64,000 nucleotides of DNA from Auricularia sp. M13 (lineage: Eukaryota > Basidiomycota > Agaricomycetes > Auriculariales > Auriculariaceae): positions 1,550,001 to 1,614,000 of the forward strand of contig CM073198.1 of NCBI GenBank assembly GCA_037042915.1, written 5' to 3'. Below, in pieces: positions 37,102-48,957 of the stretch. Under the pieces are notes generated by a model, which made no database searches, was not told where the DNA came from, and was given only the letters and a program-made list of their open reading frames with translations. The first letter of the stretch is position 1. Each line of letters opens with the position of its first letter. Position numbers and translations under genes: made by a program.

Positions 37102-40100
37102 GTCTGTCCCGGCGGCAAACGAACTACGGCATGATCTCGACTCCGAACGCGCGAAAGAGCCGTATACAGTTGTCCGTGAGAAAATACTGGACGGCGCAAA
37201 TCTAGAGCCACTACGTCGAGTGTCAGTCCCTGACAGCTATTAAACGTTGTAGCGTAAGCTGGAGCGAGGGGAAATTGACGGCGTTGCAGAGTCCGGCGCG
37301 TTTCGGGAAGGTAAACGTCGAAAGTGATGCGGGGAATTAATACATCCTCCGCGTCAATGACCACGCCAGATACAGAGTCGCGGAGTATGCGAACAGTGAC
37401 CAGCCGAGTGCCAACGTCGATAACGACCACGCGAACGTTTTTGACGAGACCGCGTTTTATCGAGAAGTTTCGCATGAGTCTGAACACGGCATTCGTTTTG
37501 ACTGTGAGAGAATGAGCCGGCACACCCGGAATATATGCGCGAGCGGCGTAATCCAGCGATGCTGACACACGTTCCGGCATGCCCGCCTCGTCGTCCTCCT
37601 TGATCCTGTCGGCCGCGAGATAAGTGCGCGCTACGCCTTGTACTCGAGATAGCAACACGCCGTTATAATGGTCGATCTGCTTGTTGGTCGGGCATAGTAT
37701 CGAACGCTTCAAGCAAGCCTTGGGATCGCCCAAGATTTCTGGTGGAAAAACAAAATCGATCATGGCGCTGTCCGAGTGGACCTGTCGCAGGAGAGTCAGA
37801 TCCACCTGGGGACCAGCTCCATCTCCAATCGCGTCTACCCATTCGGCGTATTCCACGTCCTCTGCTTGTCGCAGCGGTATTGTCAACCGACGGATAGTAA
37901 ATAGAGACCAGAGTGAAGACGAGCGGATAGAGGCGTCGGTGACCTGTGCACGAGTTCCTCTCCTGACCACCGGGCATGTTTGACGGAAGTCACCCGCGAG
38001 GATAACTATTTTACCGCCGAACGGTAGGTCGTTACCCATCACGCGACGGCAAGTTTCTTCTACACAGCTAAGTGCTGCGCGATTGGCCATGGGCGACTCG
38101 TCCCAGACGAGAACACGAAATTCTCGTATCAACTGAGCGCGCGCGTCGCCAGGTTCTATGGGAGATCTGAGCAGTTCATTGAATTCGTCGACCGGTATCT
38201 AGGAGGCCGTCAGAACCGGACAAACTCAGTTACAAATCGATAGCATACCTTGAAGCACGAATGAGTAGTTATTCCACCTTCGTAAAGAAGCGCTGCGAAT
38301 GCTGATGTTGCCGTTGGTAGGACTATCTCATGCCGTGATCGTACGAAATCGCAAATGGCACTGATGAGGTATGTTTTTCCCCGTCCAGCCTTCCCATCGA
38401 GAAACACGCATAGCGGTGTAACGCTACGAACAGCAGTAGACACCTCGTCAAAGACTTGGCGCTGCTCGTGAGTGAATGCTTGCAGTGCTGCGGATACGCG
38501 ATTCTGGAAGCGGTCTGAATGTGGCGACCATCGGTCGAGTTCGTGAGCCACCTCTCCCGTGAACGAATCAGGCAGCGGCAGATTGAAATCCTGAAGGCTG
38601 CGGCCAAATTCGTCCAACATGTACGAAATTTCGTCCAACGCTCGGGAATATGCTGCCTGCTGCTGTCCCTCGAGTGCAAAGTAAAAGTCTAGACTGAGTT
38701 CGTCGCGGAAAAGGGACCATAAATTGAGAGGGAAATCGACCTCCTCTGCGTCATGGACTATGAGTTGCACAAAAAGGAAGCGCATCTGGCGAGGGGTACG
38801 CAAGGTTTGTACAGCCTCATGTAGAGCGTACTCTGCTTCGCGTTTGTCGGCAAAGAGACCTAAAGCCTGAGCTGCTTCCTGATAGCAGGGGTATTGGATT
38901 CCGTTGACAGTCCGCGCGTGTGCGAAAGATAATGCGGGCTGGACAACCAAAAGCGCTCGGAGATAGAACAGCTCGCCCTGGGATGGCTTGACGGAGGCGA
39001 TACGAACGAAGTGTCGATTGGTCTCCGACCGGCGCACGAGGAGACGAGGGATCTCGTCGTTTGGTAAATCACGTTCGCGGTAGACGTCTGACCGAGCCAA
39101 CAGCGAGTCGTCCCAGGGCACATGGCGAAATTTAGCGTAAAAGTCGGTGTAGGTCAGGTCCGCGAAGTCAACGACTTCTCCGTCCCACATGAACGTTCCT
39201 GATGGTCGATGAAAGTAACGATCCAATGTAGACAGAGAACTGGTAGGCCCTGTAGTACGGCGGTACTGGCGGTGCTTGCGTGACGTTGGCAGATGCACGG
39301 CCAATCCGGTAACACCGGGAGATTTGCTCGCAACGCGAAACCCCAGAAGTCTCCATGTGGCCTCACCAGCCGATAGATATCGCGCGCGCCAATAGTCTTC
39401 AACTTCATCGACTACGGGCGTCCCGTCCGCACGGAGACGAACTTGCGCACGATCGACTCCTGTAGCGTGAAAATTTGAGCATACAGTATCATTGGGTGGA
39501 ATGAAAAGCGTACCTTTACGGATGTACTTGAATAGGTATTGGTATATGTGGGACGAGTTGGCAACCTCGAAGTTGATGTGACATTCCAAGGCTCGCAGTA
39601 ACGGAAGACAGTGTGGGACAACCCACTCGTCGGACGAAGTGCGTCGACGGTACTGAGGTCTGCCGTCGAATCCAAGCGTGGTCCGCTCCTGAACCGCCTT
39701 GGGATATCCAAATCGACATGACGTTTGTTCATTGTCGTTCTGAGGACCAAACTTACGCGCAGCCGGCGTGCAATAGGTCGTGATACGCCCGCTCGGATGA
39801 TTATGGGTCATGTAGCGCTTCACGAGTTGCGCATCGCTTGGATTCGAAGGTAGTTCGGCAGATACCACGCTGTCGATGTCAGAAGGGAGTACGCAATTGT
39901 GCTCGTATTTGATGAGGATGTGACAATGAGGTAGACCTCGCTTCTGAAATTCCACCGCGTACAGTCGATAGACCTGACAGTTTATCAGATACACAATCAT
40001 ATAACGGATGATACGATACGCACTATCTTTCCCGCGTTGGGAAACATAACCTTGAGGATCTTCAGCAATGCCGATAGCTTTTGTTTGAACACGCGAGCCA

Positions 40101-41393
40101 CAACGGCAGGTATATCCTGCCACGCCTGACCGGGTCGCAGCTTATCACGAATCTCGGGCCACTCGGGATTACACGTCATGGTGATGAAGAACGTAGGGAC
40201 GCCACAGTTGGTGGCAATGGTGAGCGAGTCCGCAATCTGCTCCGAGCACCACGCATTTGAGCCAAGGAAGGACGAAGGGAGATAGACGTTTTCCGCGTCA
40301 GCGACAAACTCCATGCCCATCAGGGCTGCATCCTCTTGACGAGCGTGTAATTGGCTTGACCGAATGTAAGACAACCTCGATTCAAGGTTGCGCGTGAACA
40401 TGTCACAGACGTATTCGTTTGTCAGGCGCCCGAAAATGGAGAACCGTTCCTCCCGGAGTAACAGTGACCGACAGTGCCATATTTGAGAGGTCGGAGCGTC
40501 CTGGTCCGCGTCGACAACAGTATCGCGTTCCGCGCGACCCCAACCGAGAGTCCCATGTGGGAATAATAACGGATATACGAGGGGTTCCCACATGCGACTG
40601 ACGACCGGTATGGTTTGCACATTGCGCGACGTCTCCTCGATATCGTCGGCAAACGTGTCGCTCGGCTGAGCCTTCTTGGAAATAACGATAGAACGCCACT
40701 GAAAACACGTTAGTGATTAGATCCGTGCCATAACGGTGAAGCACTCACGCGTGCATCAGAGGCAATGGTGTTGTCGAAGCACATAATCGCAGCAATTTCA
40801 TTGGCGCCAGCGTCCCGTATTTGCAGCTGAACATTGGGCAAGTTGCTCTCTGGCGAATAGCGGAACACGTTGATAGCGTGCACGAACTGGTTAACGCGAA
40901 TCAAGGCTGTCCCAAGAGCGTCGATCCAAGCCTGAGGCAGCTTGGAAAACCAATCTGCGTTACTGAATGGGGTGTGACCGGTCATGAAACCGTCGTACAA
41001 CAGCCAGTGAACAGCAGAGTTGAGGTGGTCCGGACGCACGCGGTGAAAGAGCTTGCCCTGCACCGCAAAATGCCCTGGCGGGCCCACTAACGTGGGAAAG
41101 CGCTGAGTCGATTCGAGCTGGGCAAAGGTGTAGACGAGGTTGAGTAGACGAGATAACGACGAGACGCGAGGATCATCGACAAAAACGCCATATTCGTCCG
41201 GTAAAGGCGGAAGTGAAGGCGCTACACCAAGCATGGCACCGTTCGGTCCGCAACAGAAGCCGCTGGCTTCACCAGTGAGAAGCTGAAGGCCGCAGTGTTC
41301 ACAACGATGAGGTAAATTCGATCGCTTTATACGGCCCCATAGGAGGGTGTTCTTCTGCACGCGAGCGATTCGCCAAGTCGCGTCTTCCGCCAT
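37062..41393 (-). CDS. Helitron Rep/PIF1-type helicase, about 1,375 aa
   Basis: The rolling-circle replication initiator and helicase that mobilises the element. Five exons: 41,393-40,749; 40,698-40,024; 39,973-39,514; 39,459-38,249; 38,198-37,062. Introns are 50-54 bases, and the phases sum to one open protein. Residues after the first intron form the Helitron helicase-like N domain (FFITMTCNPEWPEI). The HUH motif is in FQKRGLPHCHILIKYE and the tyrosine motif in HIYQYLFKYIRKG. The PIF1 helicase part has Walker A DGKAGRGKT near 38,380, Walker B VLVWDESPMAN near 38,100, GDFRQTCPVVRRGT and the final motif QLYTALSRVR. Domain order and length fit canonical Helitron proteins, and no key residue is missing. 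An N-terminal CxxC-containing segment (RCEHCGLQLL) may bind zinc. Confidence 0.93.
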
Positions 41394-41826
41394 GTCCGAC
41401 GAAGTTGTACGAATGCGCGTGCCGCGCGAAGCATTAATTATTTAAATTGAGAGCTGGAGGTACACCGGCGTGATGCATAACGATTTATAACACTGTAACG
41501 TCGGTCATAAAAGTTAGTATATCACGGCTGTGAACAGGCGGTGTAAACCTATGCGCACAGCATACGGATCTTACGCAGTACCGAGCGCATGAACTACTCG
41601 TGTAGTCACTGTTTGAGCGCGTTAGCAAACAGGACATTGGGCTACGCGCAATGCCGTACAGTGTTATTGTATAGCCTGCGTGGTGTGCCTGGGTAAGGAG
41701 TGGGTATTCAAACTGCTTGGGACGGCGAAGGGAGGAGGTAGAAACGTAAATTGATTCCGATCGGCAGATGCCGATATCATCATACGCGACGTTCAACGAC
41801 GGATCATTGACTACACTAATATACAG
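41394..41826. other. Spacer upstream of Rep/helicase
   Basis: About 430 bases. A 103-codon minus-strand frame (41,485-41,796) is open but resembles nothing and is within chance expectation. Presumed promoter of the Rep/helicase gene. Confidence 0.4.
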
Positions 41827-42414
41827 CTACATATAGTTATTCATGCAGGAACTAGCCAGTTCCACGAGTGCAGTAGCACTGAAAGTCCATACAATCAAGT
41901 AATCCCAATGACCGGCTAATTCGCGTCGAGTACGTTCGCTCGAAGTGAGTACTTCGATGTGTTTCTGTACGAAGGAGTCTATGCTGCGCATGCATTGAAC
42001 CAAGACTTGCGTTGCATCGTCGCTATTCTCGCTGATGCCACGGATCCAGCTTCGGATATCTGGTACTGTCACAAAACCGGATTGATCGCAGCGCACGGAC
42101 GGAAGTCCATTCGCAATGAAGGGGTTCCCAGCAGTGAAATAGCACTATGGAAGGTGAGGGTTGTTTTCATTATGAGCGGGCCATGGATGTACCTGTAGTA
42201 GCTGGCCAGGAATCATATCAATCGGTGTATCCACGAAGCGTTGAACAGCGGTGAGGACGAGTGAATCAACGTTCATACTGGTAAGCACGTTGCGAAGTTT
42301 GTGCAATCGATAACATATGGCATATATATCTGTACACAGCCTACAATATACCGCCTCGTTTGTGGGAGAATCTAACTGCATTTGGCATCGTACAGGCATC
42401 GCCATGCTCTGCAA
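41827..42414 (-). CDS. Uncharacterised two-exon Helitron gene, 179 aa
   Basis: Exons 42,414-42,193 and 42,144-41,827, separated by a 48-base GT..AG intron in phase 0. The product begins MQSMAMPVRCQMQLDSPTNE and contains Cys-rich CRLCTDIYAICYRLHKLRN. After the splice it reads CYFTAGNPFIANGLPSVRCD, then an amphipathic helical part (TQVLVQCMRSIDSFVQKHIE) and a hydrophobic tail (LIVWTFSATALVELASSCMN). It lies directly upstream of the Rep/helicase on the same strand, so the two may be functionally linked. It does not share the units of the array family. I do not recognise it. The clean splice and open frame support a real gene. Confidence 0.6.
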
Positions 42415-42979
42415 CGGGAGGTCTATATTAGGAAATGTACTACGTAGTAGAAGGGCGAACAGATCTGCCTCGAGGATACTGTGTGAAAAGCTGGCAGTAC
42501 GTACAGCGTTGCATCTCAGTGGCTACAGAAGGGCAAAAAGCTACAGTATGGCCTTCATATAAGGTCTGGCTATACAAAGGGCCTCTGCCCGAATTCGGAT
42601 GGCTTTTAGCACAGCGTAAAGGTTAGGGAGAGACGTAATAGCGCTCAAAGGGCTTTTAACAGCGGTATCGCTGGCTAACAGAGTAGGCGGCATTGACTAT
42701 GGTTCTGTATGTGAAAGAATGTACATAGACCTGTGTTGGAATGCATATCGAAGACATAGGCCCCCACCCCTTTTTAAAAGTTCCACCGTCTGTCCGTCGT
42801 CACGGTCCTAGGTCTGTTGTCCGGTAATATCCGTTACTGCTTTGACCGTCGTCCATCACCATGCACCTCCGTGTGGGGCTAGAACCTGGTTGCACACAGG
42901 GACCTGACTGTTATAAGATACACAGATTACACCGTCCGATTATGATCAACGCCATACACAAACAGAACGCATACAGCAG
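42415..42979. other. Spacer, nothing recognised
   Basis: About 565 bases between array gene 6 and the 179-aa gene. Plus-strand frames at 42,317-42,626 are antisense to or just outside the 179-aa gene and are not supported. Confidence 0.4.
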
Positions 42980-43664
42980 TCAATAGGGCGCAGGAACGGT
43001 CAGCCTCGCGAACCGGCTCTTCCGCTCGCCTAGGTTTGGATTAAGCGTAACGGAATGGGAGCCCAAGTAAGAGGATATGTATGAGATAGTAAGAATAGGA
43101 CAGGACTGGTTGTGATGCCATCCCGCCAATCGACCAACGAGCATGACGGGATGAGAACGTGGGACAGCCGTCCATCGAAAATCTTGGTCGGGATGAATGC
43201 AACTGCGCAGTATGAGGTTCGCTCAGGGAGACGTTTAACAGGCACGCGACTCACAATACAATGCTCTTCCCGTGCTCCGTCCTCACGAATACGCCGCAGA
43301 AATGTCGAGGTTTGACGTTGTAGGTTTCAACATCCCATTGTATCATGCCGACGACGGTGAAAATAGGCGAGGGGAAGTCCATTGACGTTACGGTCATGCG
43401 TTTAATATGCATTGCGTCTATGTGAAGATCGCCCTTGGGTCTGACAGCTGCGTGACCGAGACACCAAACCACGCTGTCGTCTTCGAACGTAAAGGTGTCC
43501 GTGCTATCGTTGTTGCTGAAGAAGCGTACGAAAGCGCACACCATCGAAGGGTGATCCACGACCGCCCAGTACATCTCATATCGACCGCCGATGTTGCAGT
43601 CGGAATGAGCGGCTGCGAGCCCGTAGCGACGAACGGTAAGCAGTCCGCATATAATCAAGGACAT
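42980..43664 (-). CDS. Helitron array gene 6 (uncharacterised, OB-fold-like), 210 aa
   Basis: Exons 43,664-43,255 and 43,202-42,980, with a 52-base phase-2 intron. It starts MSLIICGLLTVRRYGLAAAH. Units: DDSVVWCLGHAAVRPKGDLH; PSPIFTVVGMIQWDVETY; and, after the intron, CIHPDQDFRWTAVPRSHP followed by VMLVGRLAGWHHNQSCPIL, ending in a short basic stretch (NPNLGERKSRF). The Cys directly after the splice and the VxxVGxxxG pattern match the other members at the same relative place. Identity between members is low, so the family has been diverging for a long time inside this or related elements. Confidence 0.73.
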
Positions 43665-43846
43665 TGTGCAGCTACAACGTTACTGTTCGCTCGTGTAAAC
43701 ATTTTATATGCGGATTCCATGGCTGTGCTCAATTCTGATCACGCATAGCACGGATCCAGCTCAGAAATGATTGCAAACCAGTTATATTTTGAGGTTATAG
43801 GCAAGGAAGACGTCACAAATACAAACGGAACACGCGGCACAGTAAG

Positions 43847-44895
43847 CTATTTGCCAATAGTAGTACGAATAGACGAGACGGGTGGGCCCTGACGAATCGA
43901 CGGACGCGCATCGGTACTGGACGGCTGTCTGCGCATGATGAGAACAGGGACGAGCGCGGGTCGATATCAAAAAGTTGTTACTTACTCTTGTGCAACCAAA
44001 GGACGCCATCCTTCAACGTTGGGGGGTCGGTCGACAGGAAGACGGACAGTGAATAATGGAGCAGCGGCGGCAGCGAACATGTCGACCACAGAAGGCGGGG
44101 CGGTTGCCGGAGGTCGAGGCATCCAAATAGCCCAACCGTCCATGTACTGAGCGTTGACGAACGGATTGAGGCCCACCTGCGGCGGAATGATGGCACCCGT
44201 AGCCGTGCACTGCATATCGTCGACGTCGATGATGACGGTGTTCGTACACAGCGTCCATCCGCACATCGTACCGGATATATAGACGGGCATGTTCAAGTTC
44301 GGGGTGCGAATGTGCTCGAAGTCACACGCAAGGCGATTGACGAAGCATCTATGGATTGTTAGTAATAAAATTTTGCGATTGCGTCGCTCTCACCTAACGC
44401 GAGACGCTAGTTCGCATGGAAACATATGGGAACGGTCCACCTTAACTTCGAAATAACAACCCGACTTCCCGCGGAAGAAGGTGACAGCGCTCGACACGAC
44501 GCCGTCAAACGTCAGATGCGGGAGCATCCACGAATCTTGGGGCGTATACCAAGAGGCCGGATAGAGACTAGTTGCGACGACCAGTACACACCGTCCGCGA
44601 ATGAAGACGTCGCCAGTGACGCGGACAACCACGCCGCCCGATAGCGGAGGGGAGAGAACGTTGTGTAGGATGGTCACGGGAATGTTGTAATTAGGTTGAG
44701 TCGGATTATCGGATTCTGGAGTGATACGTGAGTTTTCACTGCTCAGTCGCGCGAGAGTACAGTCGACGCACGATTTATAGGGATAGAAGCGCGATAAACG
44801 TTCCAGCCGATGCCATTAGGAGAGGGAATGGACTCGCAGCTGAGGCGTTCAGAGCGCCATAGAGTGACATACATCACGGTCGATAATGAAGGCAT
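43847..44895 (-). CDS. Helitron array gene 5 (long form), 296 aa
   Basis: Four exons: 44,895-44,772; 44,715-44,394; 44,348-43,986; 43,928-43,847. Introns are 56, 45 and 57 bases, and all phases agree. The start MPSLSTVMYVTLWRSERLS was chosen because it aligns with the start of array gene 4. Unit 1 is NYNIPVTILHN ... GGVVVRVTGDVFIRGRCVL. The phase-2 intron precedes CFVNRLACDFEHI, and the third unit has PVYISGTMCGWTLCTNTVII. A Pro-rich extension and a short tail ending IRTTIGK follow. Together with gene 4 it forms a long-form pair that shares an extra early phase-1 intron just before the YNIPV segment. Confidence 0.75.
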
Positions 44896-45833
44896 GTTGG
44901 AGCGCAAAATTCGAAAGCGAGAACGACTGGACGTCCCTGAAAGACCGGGCGCGGCATTTATGCTCGCTCGGGAGTCAGGCACGTCAGCTCGGGCGTTCCA
45001 GCCAGGCACGTAAGCGAAATCACGTGAAATGAGCGCGCTGAGCCTCAGCGCGGTCCAAGTACGGTAGCCTTTGCGGGCGCAGTGTCAATATCTGCCTATG
45101 CAGACGCCATGCCATTTGCCGTTACACCGAGGATTTCGAGGAAGGAAGGAAAGTTCGCAGTGGATGTCCGGAAGCGGGCGTCAGGCTGTGCGTGTCGATC
45201 AGGGGCCAGTGATCAGGAACAGGAGAGCGAGTTAGCCGTTTATAGGATGGACCGATTGCACGCCAGCCAGGCACAGTCAGACGGGCGGCGATGCCGATTG
45301 TACTCGAAACGGGTTAGCAGACAGTGGAAGGAGTCGGTCATAGCTGTAAGCGGTGTTGCCAGCAAAAAAAAGGTCCATTGAAAGCGTAGATGCAGACGGC
45401 AGTTGTCGACAGCGAGCGGTCTCATGCCATACATACGTAGGAGCGTAACGCGCAGTGCCGGTGATCGTTCGCAGACAGTAGACCGCGAGTTCCAACCTGC
45501 ACGAGCAGCGAGCATATGCGAAGCGCGCTGCACGCTACTCGAGACCCGCGAAGCCCTCGCCGTTATATCAGCAACAGGACTGCATAGTGCAAGGCTGCTG
45601 ACAATGGCGAACGGAAAATGGAATGCGTAGAGCGGAAGGCAAGCTTGGATTCGGAGTTCAAAACATACCGGAGCTAGATTACACGACGACGCGGCCGAGA
45701 GAAGGGAAAAAAATGAGAAGACATATAAAGAAAAACCTACCTGCGTATATGTGTACCGTTATGGGCACATCATTCGACAGATCCGCTAACGTCTATATCA
45801 GCGACATAAAGTACCAAGCATGGAAAGTAGGAC
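44896..45833. other. Spacer between array genes 5 and 4
   Basis: About 940 bases. Minus-strand frames at 45,240-45,533 and plus-strand frames at 45,082-45,381 and 45,403-45,630 are open, but none shows array-family motifs or a clear splice partner. Possibly the promoter of gene 5 plus remnants of an older array member. Confidence 0.4.
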
Positions 45834-47100
45834 TTACGCCGAGCGCGAGTTGTACGTCTTCCGTGCCGTCACACTCTTTCCGAGCGAGCTCGAAGACCGC
45901 TTGGACGCAACGGTAACAGCTGAGTGCTTAGCGGCCGTAGCGATGGTACGGCTGCCTTTGCGAGTAGATGGAACGTGACGTTCCTCAGGATCGCGCGTCG
46001 GGTTATCGATAGCCATCGCATCGTCGGCCTTGTCAACGTCTACGAAGAGTCATCATCAGCATATAGTACAGCAGCACTAAAATTGCGAAACTCACCGTGC
46101 TCACCCGGTTCCTCAGCCTCCACCATAGCGTTATCGACGACTGCTGCGCGAACTTCGGCGACGGACGGTAGCTTCGGCGAACTCGGAGATGGCGGCGGTG
46201 CCACATACGCCGGAGGAGCAACGAATGGACCTCCAGACAGAGCCGTGGCGGGAACGTAGTCTTTGAGGGGCTTGGGGTCGACGATGGGTTCGAAGTTGGA
46301 CGGAACGACGGGAAAGACAATTCGAAGAGTCGCGGGATCCACCTCGCCGTAGACAAAGGGGTTTATGAACTGACCCAGCTCGTCGGCGCAAGGAGGTCCC
46401 GTAGCCGTGGGAGAGATGCGGAATGCATCCACCGTTAGAGCGGGATGCGTATCATCCCATCCGCAGACGCGGCCGTTTATGGCAATCACTGCACCTCTGG
46501 GCATATACACCTTGCGAGGATCGTCGAAAATTTGTTCCTTGCGGTTGAGCCAGCAGCTATGCGCGAGCGCAATCAGAAATGGGGAATTATCGGAGTCGGA
46601 ATCATACCGGATGTAAAGTACCGGGGCCTTGGTCCACGGACGAGCCACGCGGACATAGCGGAAGATACCGCTCGGGGATACAGTCGGCTCGCACAGTTCG
46701 GGAGAGTCGACCAATCCCACAATAGTGATATCGGGGATACAAACAGGAGGGGTTGGCAAGGCTACAAAATGTTTGGTGGGGACGAGAATTCGGGCGACCA
46801 TGAATACTGCGCGCCCGATGGTGAAGATTCCGCCGACGATGCGAACAAAGATGCCGTTGGCGTAGGGCTCAGTATTCGTACGATGGATGATTACCACCGG
46901 TATGTTGTACTCTAAAAGCATATAAGGTCTCATGCGATAAACGCGAGCAGAGCCTGTATCGTACCTTCGTTGGGGACAGGTCCGAGGCCAGGTCCGATAC
47001 GAGCAGAATAAGTGTTACATTTGATAGGTGTTTCGAGGCGAATAGTAATACTCGACGGAGAACAGAGTTTGAAGATGCCGTCGACGGTCACGCTGGACAT
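45834..47100 (-). CDS. Helitron array gene 4 (long form), 382 aa
   Basis: Three exons: 47,100-46,965; 46,911-46,105; 46,039-45,834. Introns are 53 and 65 bases, phase 1 both. It starts MSSVTVDGIFKLCSPSSITI, followed by EYNIPVVIIHRTNTEPYANG and IFVRIVGGIFTIGRAVFMVA. The conserved Cys lies in ALAHSCWLNRKEQIF, here without the intron that precedes it in the other members. The third unit reads AVIAINGRVCGWDDTHPALT. A Pro-rich linker (YVAPPPSPSSPKLPSVAEV) and a basic tail (STRKGSRTIATAAKHS ... ARKTYNSRSA) end the protein; the tail could bind DNA or carry a nuclear localisation signal. It is the longest family member, aligned with gene 5 over its first 220 residues. Confidence 0.77.
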
Positions 47101-47646
47101 GTTGGGATGCGAGAATGTTGTAAGGGAGCGACAGAGGTGTATGGGCCGTTGGAGCATTTTCGCCGTATAAAAAGACGCTTTTGCTCCATCAGCTATGGCC
47201 CTCCCATACAATGAGACCTCGTTCAGCTCGGTGTCGAGCACAGCAGTACGGAACGACGAACAAAAGCGGGAGCATATGTGATTAGGGAAGCTTACCGTAT
47301 ATGGACTAGGATCATAATGACGATCACTGCCGCTCCACAAGTTCGGCACATGACCGTGGGAATTCCAGAAGTATGCTCAGGTCACGCAACCGCCTGTACC
47401 TGAGCCGTTCGTATGCCATTTTCAGAGCTGTATGCTTATCTACCGGGGCCGAGGCGAGTCTGAAGTCCAGAACCGATCAACATACGGGAGTCGTTGCTCC
47501 CGGAGATCACGTGCCACTTAACGGGCGCAGAGTTACTTTCGGGCGGAAGGACTCTAGTCATTCCCATACGAAGACGCGCATCCACACGGGTTGTTATTAT
47601 ACGACACAGTAAGCAGCAAAGTCCGTAAGGCAAGATCCACGTATTT
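47101..47646. other. Spacer, nothing recognised
   Basis: About 545 bases upstream of array gene 4. The in-frame extension of its first exon upstream (to 47,349) shows no family likeness and I treat it as 5' leader. Confidence 0.4.
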
Positions 47647-47943
47647 TCAAGCTAGATACAGTAATTCTAGTTCGCGCTGAGTATTGACAACATGAGCTTC
47701 AAGCGTAGATACCCATTTCTGGAACGAATTACGGCGGATGAGCACGGTTCGCTCGGGACGATGCGATATGGCCAACTCCTGGTGCATCTGTGTCGCAAGA
47801 CAATGCAAAAAGGCCAGGAAGCGCTTGAGACGCCGTTTGACTATGGCAGGATAACGCGTCATGCGCACGGCCCTTCGTGCCCAGTAAGTGGGATAGTCTT
47901 CTGTTCCCAACAGATCCCAGTCAACTACGGGTAGACCGCTCAT
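47647..47943 (-). CDS. Small basic helical protein, 98 aa, unknown
   Basis: A single open frame starting MSGLPVVDWDLLGTEDYPTY and continuing with a basic helical stretch (RYPAIVKRRLKRFLAFLHCL) and a heptad-like end (FQKWVSTLEAHVVNTQREL). The composition looks protein-like and unlike a random frame, but it is short and has no recognised relative. It could be a stand-alone small gene or an exon of a longer one. Confidence 0.35.
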   Translation of the reverse strand: MSGLPVVDWDLLGTEDYPTYWARRAVRMTRYPAIVKRRLKRFLAFLHCLATQMHQELAISHRPERTVLIRRNSFQKWVSTLEAHVVNTQRELELLYLA

Positions 47944-48236
47944 AGCGTATGAGCAACGCAGAGCGTAATAGCACTGTGTCCCAAGACGGGGGATGAGTTA
48001 TCACGGCGGCATTCGGTTAACGAAGCGTACGTCAAGTGCACGTTGCGGACACGCATCGTACGACGGCAGTATCGGCGTACGTCTCGAAAGTCGTATTGAG
48101 CGGTGTAGGGGACACGGACAGATTTCAGAAGAAGGCATAAGGGCGAACGGCTTTCCTTACAGATCTTATGCGTGGTACGGGTGAAGCAAGCATCTGCATC
48201 ATTTAAAAGGCATACAGTAAGGCATAGAGAAAGAGA

Positions 48237-48676
48237 CTAAGACATAAAAGGAAGCTGTGTATAAGAATTGACGGACTGATGACGGGCAGTGTTGGTATGC
48301 GGTGCTCGCGTCCTCAACTAACCATAATAGTTAGATCCAGGGCGCGGGAGATGTCCTCGTGTACGTACGCATCGACAAAAGCCAAATATGGCATGAGGTT
48401 GAAGCACGCAACGTCACCATAGTGGGGCAGGGACTCGGCCATCGCTCCCAACACGTCTGCATCTGAATCGAGCAGGACGTTGACATAGAGCACGTCGATC
48501 TGCCGCGGTTGATTAGAAACCACATGTAGCGTTCGTGGGAAGGCGAAACTTACGCCGTCCACTTTCAGTCGAAGCGTGATCAAGCTTGGGGTGAACTGAG
48601 AAGAGAGCGATCCACGCGTGGCAATAGCGGTCTTGACGCTGTCAGCAGTAGCAGCCATTAGGACACTCGCAGCCAA
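48237..48676 (-). CDS. Helitron array gene 3, short member, about 112 aa
   Basis: Three predicted exons: 48,676-48,554; 48,499-48,323; 48,275-48,237. Introns are 54 and 47 bases, phase 0. It starts MAASVLMAATADSVKTAIAT, then SLITLRLKVDG splices to IDVLYVNVLLDSDADVLGAM and ends near TQLPFMS. The DADVLGAM ... CFNLMPYL stretch recalls unit 1 of array gene 1 (TVIDVLGRV). The second and third units are absent. The last exon of 13 codons is the least certain part. It is either a reduced family member or an independent small protein. Confidence 0.45.
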
Positions 48677-48957
48677 GACGAGAGGTATAAACAGTGTTAA
48701 AACTACGCAACATTGACTCGTATTATAAGGAAGTCAGGTAAGCGGTGACAAAGTAAGGACGGGCCGTTCCGACTATACGGGTTGGAAATATGATCCGGCC
48801 GATACTAATGGAATGTTCATGAACATTCACCAGTATTACACGCTGCTCACGGCGCAACGTTCTCGTCCTGTACGCTGCGATGTTTACCAGAAGAAACAGT
48901 AGAACGGGAAAAGCTGCACGTGTGGCATGAGCATGAATAAAATACGACGGGATGAGT

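Noticed and set aside
41485-41796. 103-codon frame upstream of the Rep/helicase
   Set aside because: No motif, no splice partner; more likely the promoter region.
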